This document shows, in pieces, positions 15,763 through 22,864 of a stretch of 48,256 nt of DNA; position 1 is the stretch's first letter; every line of letters begins with the position of its first letter. The stretch covers positions 1-48,256 of the forward strand of contig JADHWI010000016.1 in assembly GCA_016783565.1 (NCBI GenBank), read 5' to 3'. The notes under the pieces were generated by a model, which was not told the origin of the DNA, searched no databases, and saw nothing but the letters and a program-made list of their open reading frames with translations. Source of the DNA: Kiritimatiellia bacterium (GTDB lineage: Bacteria; Verrucomicrobiota; Kiritimatiellia; UBA8416; JADHWI01). The translations under genes and the position numbers were made by a program.

Positions 15763-16815
15763 CTAGAGAGTGGCCATCGCAGTGTTATCGAAGTTTCGAC
15801 CATAGTACTGCATATATTCAACTTTCCTCTCAAGCGCCCCAATCACGACCTTGTTGAAGTTGACCTTGGTGAAGCGCTGGGCGCTTCCCAGACCGCCGGG
15901 GCTGAAGACATTGATCTCCATCAGTTTGTCGCCCACGATATCCAAGCCGACCAGGAACATGCCGTCTTGCACGAGTTTCGGGCGCACGATTTCCGCAATC
16001 TGCAGATCGGTGTCCGTGACCTCGGCGGGGGCCAGACTGCCGCCGGCATGGATATTGCTCCTCATGTCACCACCACTACGTACGCGCCGAAACGCGGCAT
16101 ACTTGCCTTTCACCCGTAGCGGGCGGCCATTCATCATGAACAGCCGCATATCGCCTTTCGATGCTGCCGGTAAGTACTCCTGCGCTATAACAAACCCATC
16201 CCGGCTGACCGCGTCGATCATCTGATTCAGATTCGGAACATCGTCGGGGCGCACAAGAAACACGCTGGCTCCACCAGAGCCCTGTAGGGGCTTGAGCACA
16301 ATCGCCCCCTTCTCCTTGGCAAAGGCTTTCAGTTCATTGCGATCGCGTGTGATCAGTGTCCGCGGGCGGACCTCCTCAGGAAAGAGCTGAAAGTACATCT
16401 TCGAGGCTGCCTTGGAGAGACCATTTGGGTCGTTGACAACAATCACGCCGTGGCGCATGGCGAGGCGTCCAAACTCCGCGGCCACAGTACTCGCCCAGGG
16501 GCGCGCCAGGTAGTCATCAGATGGCACGTTGCGGAGCATCAGCACATCAAGGTCATCCACTGTGATGCGTCGTAAGACGCCCTTCTTGCTCTGCAATTCC
16601 TTCAGATAAGTTTCGTGTGATTTAAACGACTTCTTGACCGTCGTACGGGCCCGGGCGCGGATGAACTCGTCCGGGTCGTAGGCCAAATCGCCAACCCCGA
16701 ACAAAAACGCCTCATGCCCTTGCTTTGTGGCCTCATGGGCGAGCCGGGTTGTGGTGAACCCCGCCTGTTCGGTCATCACGTCATTTACGAGGAATCCTAT
16801 TTTCATCTTCTCCAT
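15763..16815 (-). CDS. Glutathione-synthetase/RimK-like ATP-grasp ligase
   Basis: A 350-aa ATP-grasp enzyme of the GshB/RimK type, which joins a carboxylate (as acyl phosphate) to an amine. The ATP-binding core has GAIVLKPLQGSGGASVFLV with the phosphate-binding Gly-rich loop, QEYLPAASKGDMRLF, and the metal-binding end LMEINVFSPGG. Substrates cannot be read from sequence; true glutathione synthetase is shorter and its partner gshA is absent here. AAAGGAG lies six bases before ATG 16815. It is the fourth gene of a coupled minus-strand operon (receiver, amidohydrolase, QEGLA peptidase, ligase), so it probably makes an amide bond that the accompanying hydrolases can cut or prepare for. Confidence 0.82.
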   Translation of the reverse strand: MEKMKIGFLVNDVMTEQAGFTTTRLAHEATKQGHEAFLFGVGDLAYDPDEFIRARARTTVKKSFKSHETYLKELQSKKGVLRRITVDDLDVLMLRNVPSDDYLARPWASTVAAEFGRLAMRHGVIVVNDPNGLSKAASKMYFQLFPEEVRPRTLITRDRNELKAFAKEKGAIVLKPLQGSGGASVFLVRPDDVPNLNQMIDAVSRDGFVIAQEYLPAASKGDMRLFMMNGRPLRVKGKYAAFRRVRSGGDMRSNIHAGGSLAPAEVTDTDLQIAEIVRPKLVQDGMFLVGLDIVGDKLMEINVFSPGGLGSAQRFTKVNFNKVVIGALERKVEYMQYYGRNFDNTAMATL

Positions 16816-16817
16816 CG

Positions 16818-18734
16818 TTATCTCCTTTCAATGAGATTCATTACTGTTATTCCGCCACGCAGGCGGTCAAGTTTACGTTCTGTTTCGGGGGCTTCCATGT
16901 AACGTGGCGTGATAGGGGGCTCATGGAGGACGCCTCGCCACAGCAGTTCCCGAATAACAGGAATATGCTTGGTTGCGATCTTACCGATCAGCAGATACTT
17001 CAGCTCACCGCCTTGCTCAATATAGTACAAAACCTGAAGCAACCCACGCAAATAGACTGCGTCCTTGGTCAGCCCGCCCCCCCTATACACTCGCATGGTC
17101 ACGATGAAAGCCGTTCTCTCGGCGAAACCGTATAGGCCTTCCAGTTGCCGATAGGTCTCGATAAATGATGCCCCTTGAAGCAGGAATCGAACAGCAACCA
17201 CACGGGCAGCCAGTAGGCGGAGGCGAGGTCGGCTCAGGCCGCCGACCAGATATTCACTCAGGACGGCAAGCCCTTCCTGTAGCGCGTCGTGCCCCGCCAA
17301 CCCCGTGTAGAGTTGTCGAAAAGGTTGGCTGCGACCGTTGTGATACGTCAGGACGTGCGTGCCGATCTCATGCTGGAGCAGTGCATTCATGCGCGATTCC
17401 GGGACGCGAAGATGGTCGCTGACCAGCAGGTTGCCGCGCGAAACCATGACGCCGGTCACGTCTGAACGGATCTCCACGTCCCCGCTCATCGAAGGGTACT
17501 GTTGGCGCAGGTACTCGATTTCCTGGTGCGCCCGATGTGCAACCTGCTCTGGCCCCAGAAGCCCCTTTGAGGCCCCTTCCCGACTTCTCGGAGGAATTGC
17601 CTCAAGAATATTGACGGCAAGGTCAAACAGGTCATCCCCTACAGATCCAAACAACTGGATGCTCTCATGCAGAAACCGTGGAGTGCCCCGATCCTGGATC
17701 ATGGTAATCTGGCGGTCCACTTCGTCCATCTTCTCGCGGAAGATCGATGCCAGGGCCGGGTCCTCAATACGCTCCACTGGCGCTTTGTACAGATTGCGTT
17801 TAAGCACAACAGGTTCAGCAGGAAGAGGCCGATAGTGGAAGGTCGGTTTTCGTTGGCATTTCGATCTTCTGAACTTGCGCCAGGCCTGCTCGGCATTCAC
17901 CGGCGTGATCTGAAGCAGGAGATCAAACTGGTCACTAGCCTCTGCCAGCTTTCGGTCTACGTCCCAAACAGCCTTGACGACGGCACGTCTCCCCAACGTA
18001 TGAAAGTGGCGAGGATGATGGGTAGTGTGCTTACACGCGAAATCGAAGAAGGCGCGCCTCAGGGCGATGCTCAAGCTGTGTCGAAGCCCCCGTAGCACAC
18101 GGGGAAACAGTTCGCCGGTTTCGGCGCTGCGATAGACGGGCGCGATCTCAAGGCCATAAAGCAGGCACCCCATGCTGGCAGCGTCAGATGCGCTCAGAAG
18201 TGGACGCATTCCCTTGGGGCAGCTCTTGGCTGCGGACACGGCTGACACGCGAGCTTGCTTCCGCCCCAGTTTTACGCGACCGAGAGCCTCCTCAAAATCC
18301 GCTGTCATACCATTCCGTGATGCGCCCCTGGTTGCCACGATCCGAAATTCAGGTGCCAGCTGTCCGACTGTTGTCTCCGTCTCCTCAAGCGTGTCCGCTG
18401 GGGCTTCCCATACTTCAAGAAGGAGGCAAGCGCCAAACTGTTCGACGAGTACCTCTGCCGTGCCCCGCACGAGCTCAGCTAATCCGCTCTGCAGACGCCG
18501 TTCACCAGAGCAGATCAGATAAGATGCCTCACTCGTGACCAGTCTTTCAGTTCCCTCACCAGCGCCTTTCGATGGGCGGCGATAGATGCAGAGGAAGGGA
18601 ATCTGACGGTCGATGTGGATTCGGCCCCACTCCGGCAACGTGCGACGCACGGGCTTATTCTCGCGCAGCCTGCGCTGAACGACACCAAGCGTATCCGTCC
18701 CTGTCACTGTTCGCGTCTTCTCTGGAGACATCAT
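16818..18734 (-). CDS. DUF1704/QEGLA-motif metallopeptidase-like protein
   Basis: A 638-aa member of the DUF1704 family (annotated elsewhere as flavohemoglobin expression-modulating QEGLA motif protein). The eukaryotic members are the tubulin tyrosine carboxypeptidases of the MATCAP type. The zinc-binding motif HEIGTH (HExxxH) at about residues 455-460 and the QEGLA motif (about 486-490) with downstream Glu are present. The N-terminal third is poorly conserved. ATG 18734 overlaps the upstream stop as ATGA; ATG 18740 is a slightly longer alternative. It ends two bases before the ATP-grasp gene. By family the likely activity is carboxypeptidase on a protein or peptide C-terminus; the bacterial substrate is unknown. 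Confidence 0.85.
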   Translation of the reverse strand: MMSPEKTRTVTGTDTLGVVQRRLRENKPVRRTLPEWGRIHIDRQIPFLCIYRRPSKGAGEGTERLVTSEASYLICSGERRLQSGLAELVRGTAEVLVEQFGACLLLEVWEAPADTLEETETTVGQLAPEFRIVATRGASRNGMTADFEEALGRVKLGRKQARVSAVSAAKSCPKGMRPLLSASDAASMGCLLYGLEIAPVYRSAETGELFPRVLRGLRHSLSIALRRAFFDFACKHTTHHPRHFHTLGRRAVVKAVWDVDRKLAEASDQFDLLLQITPVNAEQAWRKFRRSKCQRKPTFHYRPLPAEPVVLKRNLYKAPVERIEDPALASIFREKMDEVDRQITMIQDRGTPRFLHESIQLFGSVGDDLFDLAVNILEAIPPRSREGASKGLLGPEQVAHRAHQEIEYLRQQYPSMSGDVEIRSDVTGVMVSRGNLLVSDHLRVPESRMNALLQHEIGTHVLTYHNGRSQPFRQLYTGLAGHDALQEGLAVLSEYLVGGLSRPRLRLLAARVVAVRFLLQGASFIETYRQLEGLYGFAERTAFIVTMRVYRGGGLTKDAVYLRGLLQVLYYIEQGGELKYLLIGKIATKHIPVIRELLWRGVLHEPPITPRYMEAPETERKLDRLRGGITVMNLIERR

Positions 18735-19516
18735 AACCATGCCAATTCTTCAAGCACGCCGGGCACGGTGGATGCCAACGCCTTACCGATTTCCTTGACG
18801 AGTTCTTGATCAGCCTTCCCTGTCCACTCATCCATGAAGAATTTTTTCACCTCGATCGCAAGTACGCAGGCCGAGTCCGGGAAAGTCTCGTGTGCCCAAC
18901 GGGCATGCTGCCCTCCTTGAAACTTCACGTTCTCTCTCACGTCGAGTGTTCCGCCATGGAAGTCATATCGCTTAAGATCCTGAGTAAACCTGTCTATGAT
19001 CGACGCCCACTGCGACCGGTGTCGCATGGTCCCGGTACCAACATTAACTTGAGGGTTCTGGACCTTGTTGGCCGTCGGCCCATTCACCCCATCGCGACGA
19101 TGATTATAGCTATGTAGATCGAATACGACAAATCGGCCATACGTGTTGCCCAACTTGCGGTAGAGAGCCTGAAGCATTCCATAAAAGTCATCATATGCTT
19201 CCAGAGATATCGCTGCAACATCTTCGGGAAGATGACCGTCCCAAACGTCTAATCCCCAGCAGTCTTCGGGAGTGCGGTATACGGCGGTCTCGCGGGGGCG
19301 GTTTAGGTCGACCTCAAAGCGGGAATGCAGCCCGACAATGCGCACTGGTGCGATGCGCGTCCATGCTGCCGTAAACGGGTCTTCTTCGCGCCTGCGGACC
19401 TCATCAGGCAGGAGCATATGTTGGCGCACCTCATCCCGCACGGTCGTTCCGTCGTGTATCGCCGTCGCCACGAGAGGGCCGTCCCCTCCATCAATAGCCC
19501 AGATCGGGGCTACCAT
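18731..19516 (-). CDS. N-formylglutamate amidohydrolase-family protein
   Basis: A 261-aa zinc hydrolase of the N-formylglutamate amidohydrolase fold, related to M14 carboxypeptidases. Family blocks seen are ATAIHDGTTVRDEV, VGLHSRFEVDLNRPRETAVY, FVVFDLHSYNHRRDG and VLAIEVKKFFMDEW. No histidine-degradation genes are nearby, so a role in formylglutamate hydrolysis is unlikely. The gene is the usual neighbour of DUF1704 and ATP-grasp genes in other genomes, as far as I recall. Start and stop overlap the adjacent genes by 7 and 4 bp. A peptidase or amidase acting with the other two enzymes on the same amide-linked product is the best inference. Confidence 0.85.
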   Translation of the reverse strand: MVAPIWAIDGGDGPLVATAIHDGTTVRDEVRQHMLLPDEVRRREEDPFTAAWTRIAPVRIVGLHSRFEVDLNRPRETAVYRTPEDCWGLDVWDGHLPEDVAAISLEAYDDFYGMLQALYRKLGNTYGRFVVFDLHSYNHRRDGVNGPTANKVQNPQVNVGTGTMRHRSQWASIIDRFTQDLKRYDFHGGTLDVRENVKFQGGQHARWAHETFPDSACVLAIEVKKFFMDEWTGKADQELVKEIGKALASTVPGVLEELAWL

Positions 19517-19983
19517 TCCGCATGCTCCGACGATAGTCCAACGAGACTCGCCAATATAGGCTCAGATTCTCCGTTCTCGTGTCTATCCTGACTCGGACTT
19601 ACCCCCCCAGCGAGATGTCGTTGGATTGCGGGCACGAGGTCATCGATGGCCTCGGCCTTCGATACCCATTCGTCGACCCCCGCCTCCTGAGCGACGTATC
19701 GATCATCGGGTTCATCCGAGGCCGAGCACATCACGATGCCGGTGACCGGGCACAGAGCCTTGATGCGACGGGTGACCTCAAAGTCGTTGAGGCCGGGGAG
19801 ACAGAGATCCGTCACAACAACCTGGGGACTGTGCGTCTGAGCCAGGGCAAGACCTTCTTCGCCGGTCGCTGCGACCAGAATTTCACAGTCGGGAAACGAC
19901 ATATGAAGGTGATCAAAGATGGCTCGCCGCATCCGCTCGTGATCCTCAATGATTAGAATCGATGTACCCATAGTCTCTTTCAT
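19510..19983 (-). CDS. Stand-alone response-regulator receiver protein
   Basis: A 157-aa CheY-like protein with a complete phosphorylation site: acidic pair E13-D14, phosphoacceptor D59 (VVVTDLCLPG), S87 and K109. A tail of about 30 residues has no output domain. Start ATG 19983 was preferred over the track's longer start because the domain begins at once; ATG 19971 is also possible. It is the first gene of the receiver-amidohydrolase-QEGLA-ligase operon behind a sigma-54-type promoter at 20177-20191. It carries exactly the phosphorylation residues that the sigma-54 activator at 14229 lacks, so it may supply the signal input in trans. No kinase gene is in the window. Confidence 0.9.
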   Translation of the reverse strand: MKETMGTSILIIEDHERMRRAIFDHLHMSFPDCEILVAATGEEGLALAQTHSPQVVVTDLCLPGLNDFEVTRRIKALCPVTGIVMCSASDEPDDRYVAQEAGVDEWVSKAEAIDDLVPAIQRHLAGGVSPSQDRHENGESEPILASLVGLSSEHAEW

Positions 19984-20176
19984 GCCGCCCTTGCTTTCCC
20001 CTCCCAATACACCACCAACCAAAGTACACCCACGTGGCAGTTGCAGCCGGCTCCGTTGGTCATGCGGCGCATCCTGCCCGCCGACCCGGCTCTGCTACTA
20101 CAACCACCACGGAGTGCAGCCACCAGGCTGATTCGCCCCCTATTCAGGGCCGTGTGATTCTCAATACGAGACACTA

Positions 20177-20191
20177 GCATTTAGCGTACCA
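20177..20191 (-). promoter_or_regulatory. Sigma-54-type promoter of receiver/QEGLA operon
   Basis: The minus strand reads CTGGTACGCTAAATGCTA: GG and GC ten bases apart, with one change (T for C) in the TGGCACG box. The shared palindrome lies 98 bp upstream. It is the weakest of the four matches. Confidence 0.55.
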
Positions 20192-20289
20192 GTGCCGCGG
20201 GAAAATTGTTTGGCCGCGTCAACCGCCATCATTACGGGTAAAAGTGAGCATCTTGCGGGATATCCTCATCCCGGTGGCGCGTGCAAATT

Positions 20290-20307
20290 TCGGAACGCGT
20301 TTTCCGA
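20290..20307. promoter_or_regulatory. Shared activator palindrome TCGGAA-N6-TTCCGA
   Basis: A perfect dyad of 6-bp arms with a 6-bp gap, the same arms and spacing as 14043-14060. It stands between two divergent sigma-54-type promoters, 98 bp from the minus-strand one and 129 bp from the plus-strand one, so a single enhancer could serve both operons. Confidence 0.68.
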
Positions 20308-20436
20308 TCGTACGGCTTAGGTTTTCTGATCGGCCGCTCCTCTTTGTACCGCGCACGCCGTGCACAAACCAGCGAGACCGTTCAACACATTGCCGGACAG
20401 CTGGTTACAACCTTTCGTCTGCAGTCTTTCGGCAGT

Positions 20437-20451
20437 TGGCACGCGGACTGC
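20437..20451 (+). promoter_or_regulatory. Sigma-54-type promoter of groESL operon
   Basis: The plus strand reads TTGGCACGCGGACTGCTA: GG and GC ten bases apart and a perfect TGGCACG box. The predicted start near 20463 gives a leader of about 130 nt to ATG 20595. The activator palindrome is 129 bp upstream. No heat-shock repressor site was seen. Confidence 0.75.
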
Positions 20452-20594
20452 TAATCAGCGGATGCAGGGAAGCCCCAAGGCTCGCACTTGTAGTAAGGCG
20501 GTGAAAGTAAGGAAACACTGTGCGGCAGGGATGACGACCACGTCGTTGATGCGGATTTCGAAAAAAGTTAATAAGTAGGTGAGAGGTAGCAATC

Positions 20595-20882
20595 ATGAAG
20601 ATCAAACCGTTGGCGGACCGGGTTCTGGTGGAGCCCATCGAAGAGCAAGATGTCAAGAAAGGCGGGATTGTCATTCCCGATACGGCCAAGGAAAAGTCGC
20701 AGGAGGCCAAGGTGATCGCCGTGGGTCTAGGAAAACTGGCCGATGATGGCAAGAAGATTCCAATGACCGTGAAGAAGGGCGATCGGGTGCTTATGCCCAA
20801 GTATGGCGGCACCGAGATCAAGTTGGACGACAAAAAATACCAGATCGTTCGAGAGGACGACATTCTGGGCGTAATCGAGTAA
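20595..20882 (+). CDS. groES: Co-chaperonin GroES
   Basis: A 95-aa co-chaperonin that caps the GroEL cavity. It has the typical start [17 protein letters not shown], the mobile loop around [18 protein letters not shown], and the end [15 protein letters not shown]. It is followed by groEL after 19 bp, the standard operon order. Its control region is unusual: a sigma-54-type promoter and activator palindrome instead of CIRCE. This suggests a specialised rather than housekeeping chaperonin set. Confidence 0.96.
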   Translation: MKIKPLADRVLVEPIEEQDVKKGGIVIPDTAKEKSQEAKVIAVGLGKLADDGKKIPMTVKKGDRVLMPKYGGTEIKLDDKKYQIVREDDILGVIE

Positions 20883-20901
20883 GGGCTCGGGAGGAACGAC
20901 G

Positions 20902-22539
20902 ATGTCAGACAAAGGTAAACAACTGAAATACGACACCAAGGCACGTGCGGCAATCCTTGCCGGCGTGGAGAAACTCTCCAGAGCGGTCAAGACGACGCTG
21001 GGGCCGGCAGGACGGAACGTGCTCATCGACAAGAAATGGGGGGCACCAACGATCACCAAGGACGGGGTGACAGTGGCGAAGGAGATTGAGTTGCAGGATC
21101 CGTTCGAAAACATGGGTGCGCAGATGGTGCGCGAAGTTGCTGGTAAGACCAGCGACGTTGCTGGCGACGGGACCACCACTGCGACGCTGCTGGCCGAAAT
21201 GATCTTTCGGCATGGCCTGAAAAACGTGACGGCTGGCGCGAACCCAATGGTTCTGCAGCGCGGGATGCAAAAGGCTGTTGCGCTCGTGGTCGCGGACATC
21301 GCCAAGCAGAGCAAGCAAGTCAAAGTGCACAAGGAGATCGCTCAGGTAGCCACGATCTCGGCGAACGGCGATACGCAGATCGGCGAGATCATTGCGGAGG
21401 CGATGGACAAGGTCGGCAAAGACGGCACGATCACGGTTGAGGAAGCCAAGACCATCGAGACGACTCTCGAGGTGGTCGAAGGGATGCAGTTCGACAAAGG
21501 CTATCTCTCTCCGTATTTCGTGACAAACGCGGAAGCCATGGAGTGTGTGTTGGAGGACGCATATATCCTCATTCATGAGAAGAAAATAGCTAACCTCCAG
21601 GACCTGCTACCCCTGCTCCAGAGCATTGCCAAGGCGGGGAACCCGTTGCTGGTTATTGCGGAGGCCGTAGAGGGTGAGGCGCTCGCCACGCTGGTCGTTA
21701 ACAAGCTGCGTGGCACCTTCCTGTGCTGTGCAGTAAAAGCTCCTGGTTTTGGCGATCGACGCAAGGCAGTGCTGGAAGATATCGCTATCCTGACTGGAGG
21801 CAAGTGCCAGACCGAAGATCTCGGGGTCAAGTTGGAGAACGTCAAACTGGAAGATCTCGGACGCGCCAAGCGTATCACCGTCGATAAGGAAAAGACGACC
21901 ATCGTGGAAGGTGCGGGCAAGAGATCCAATATCCAAGGCCGCATCACCCAGATCAAGAAAGAGATCGACGATACGACCTCCGATTACGACCGCGAGAAGC
22001 TCCAGGAACGTCTGGCGAAACTGGCGGGCGGGGTGGCGGTTATCAACGTTGGTGCAGCCACCGAGGTCGAGATGAAGGAGAAAAAGGATCGCGTCGACGA
22101 CGCATTGCACGCAACGCGTGCCGCCGTCGAGGAAGGTGTCGTCGCGGGCGGCGGCATCGCTCTCTTGCGTGCGCAATCAGCGCTCGACAAGGTCGATGCG
22201 GTTGGGGATGAAGCCATCGGTGTGCAGATTGTACGCAAGTCCCTTGAAGCCCCTCTCCGGCAACTCGTTGACAATGCTGGAATGGAAGGGTCCCTGGTCA
22301 TTGGTGAGGTCAATGCGCACAAAGGCAGCTACGGCTATAACGTGCTGACACGCCAATACGGGGACTTGATTCAAGACGGCGTACTCGATCCCGCTAAGGT
22401 AGTGCGTTGCGAGCTACAGAACGCCGCCAGCATAGCGGGACTGATGCTCACCACCGAATGCATGGTCACCGAGATCCCGGAGAAGCAACCTGCGGGCGGT
22501 GGGGGTGAATATGAGAGCCGTATGGATGGGGACTACTAA
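20902..22539 (+). CDS. groEL: Chaperonin GroEL with non-GGM C-terminus
   Basis: A 545-aa 60-kDa chaperonin subunit that folds proteins in an ATP-driven double ring. It has [20 protein letters not shown], the ATP loop [10 protein letters not shown], the apical-domain [16 protein letters not shown] and the signature [32 protein letters not shown]. Normal GroEL ends in repeated Gly-Gly-Met; this one ends in [16 protein letters not shown], with charged residues and one Met, so the cavity floor should differ. The variant tail and sigma-54-type control suggest an accessory GroEL paralogue, with another copy elsewhere in the genome. Downstream genes continue without a terminator into the zinc-ribbon and lysine aminomutase genes. 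Confidence 0.96.
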   Translation: MSDKGKQLKYDTKARAAILAGVEKLSRAVKTTLGPAGRNVLIDKKWGAPTITKDGVTVAKEIELQDPFENMGAQMVREVAGKTSDVAGDGTTTATLLAEMIFRHGLKNVTAGANPMVLQRGMQKAVALVVADIAKQSKQVKVHKEIAQVATISANGDTQIGEIIAEAMDKVGKDGTITVEEAKTIETTLEVVEGMQFDKGYLSPYFVTNAEAMECVLEDAYILIHEKKIANLQDLLPLLQSIAKAGNPLLVIAEAVEGEALATLVVNKLRGTFLCCAVKAPGFGDRRKAVLEDIAILTGGKCQTEDLGVKLENVKLEDLGRAKRITVDKEKTTIVEGAGKRSNIQGRITQIKKEIDDTTSDYDREKLQERLAKLAGGVAVINVGAATEVEMKEKKDRVDDALHATRAAVEEGVVAGGGIALLRAQSALDKVDAVGDEAIGVQIVRKSLEAPLRQLVDNAGMEGSLVIGEVNAHKGSYGYNVLTRQYGDLIQDGVLDPAKVVRCELQNAASIAGLMLTTECMVTEIPEKQPAGGGGEYESRMDGDY

Positions 22540-22574
22540 CTCAGCGTGCTGGTCGAAGAAGGGTCGGGAGACCA

Positions 22575-22754
22575 ATGAAGAATCCGGACGTGCTGGTGAG
22601 CAACCAGCAGGAGACGATTGAAGCAGAGGCAGGGCCCGAGAAAGAATGGACCTGTAGTCGTTGTCGCGAAGAGGTAGTGACCCTCTACTTCGCCGACAAC
22701 GGACCCCTGTGCGGGAAATGCCGCGCGGTTTTGAGAAAAGGAGAGCACGTGTAA
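22575..22754 (+). CDS. Small zinc-ribbon protein
   Basis: A 59-aa protein preceded by GGGAG. The first half is acidic (QQETIEAEAGPEKEW) and the second half has two CxxC knuckles, CSRCREEV and LCGKCRAVL, separated by about 14 residues, a rubredoxin or zinc-ribbon-like treble clef. Its stop and the next ATG share bases (TAATG). It follows groEL by 35 bp and is likely co-transcribed. It could be a metal or nucleic-acid-binding accessory protein. No family was recognised beyond the ribbon. Confidence 0.72.
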   Translation: MKNPDVLVSNQQETIEAEAGPEKEWTCSRCREEVVTLYFADNGPLCGKCRAVLRKGEHV

Positions 22755-22864
22755 TGCTATTCCGGACGGAAAGCAGCCGTGGCAGTGCAAGTGAAGAAGG
22801 CTTTGGCTCAGCCGTTAAGGCGAGAACCAGAGACTTCACGAGGGAAAAGAACCTGACGATATGA
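22754..22864 (+). CDS. 36-aa coupled small ORF
   Basis: Its ATG overlaps the zinc-ribbon stop (TAATG) and its TGA overlaps the lysine aminomutase ATG (ATATGA), so it is a perfectly fitted link in a coupled chain. The peptide is Ser/Arg-rich and begins MLFRTESSRGSASEEG. It may be a real small protein or only a translational coupler. The frame is open upstream to 22661, but that start lies inside the zinc-ribbon gene. Confidence 0.45.
   Translation: MLFRTESSRGSASEEGFGSAVKARTRDFTREKNLTI

Larger units (their letters stand above)
19984..20594. other. Divergent regulatory region between receiver operon and groESL
   Basis: About 610 bp with two outward-facing sigma-54-type promoters (20177-20191 minus, 20437-20451 plus) and a single activator palindrome between them (20290-20307). 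Predicted leaders are long, roughly 180 nt for the receiver operon and 130 nt for groES. I looked for a CIRCE element (TTAGCACTC-N9-GAGTGCTAA), the usual repressor site of groESL, and saw none. Short open frames here lack good starts and are not called. Confidence 0.65.

Noticed and set aside
20360-20578. 72-aa ORF in the groES leader
   Set aside because: It starts upstream of the predicted transcript start and lacks a ribosome-binding site or family similarity.
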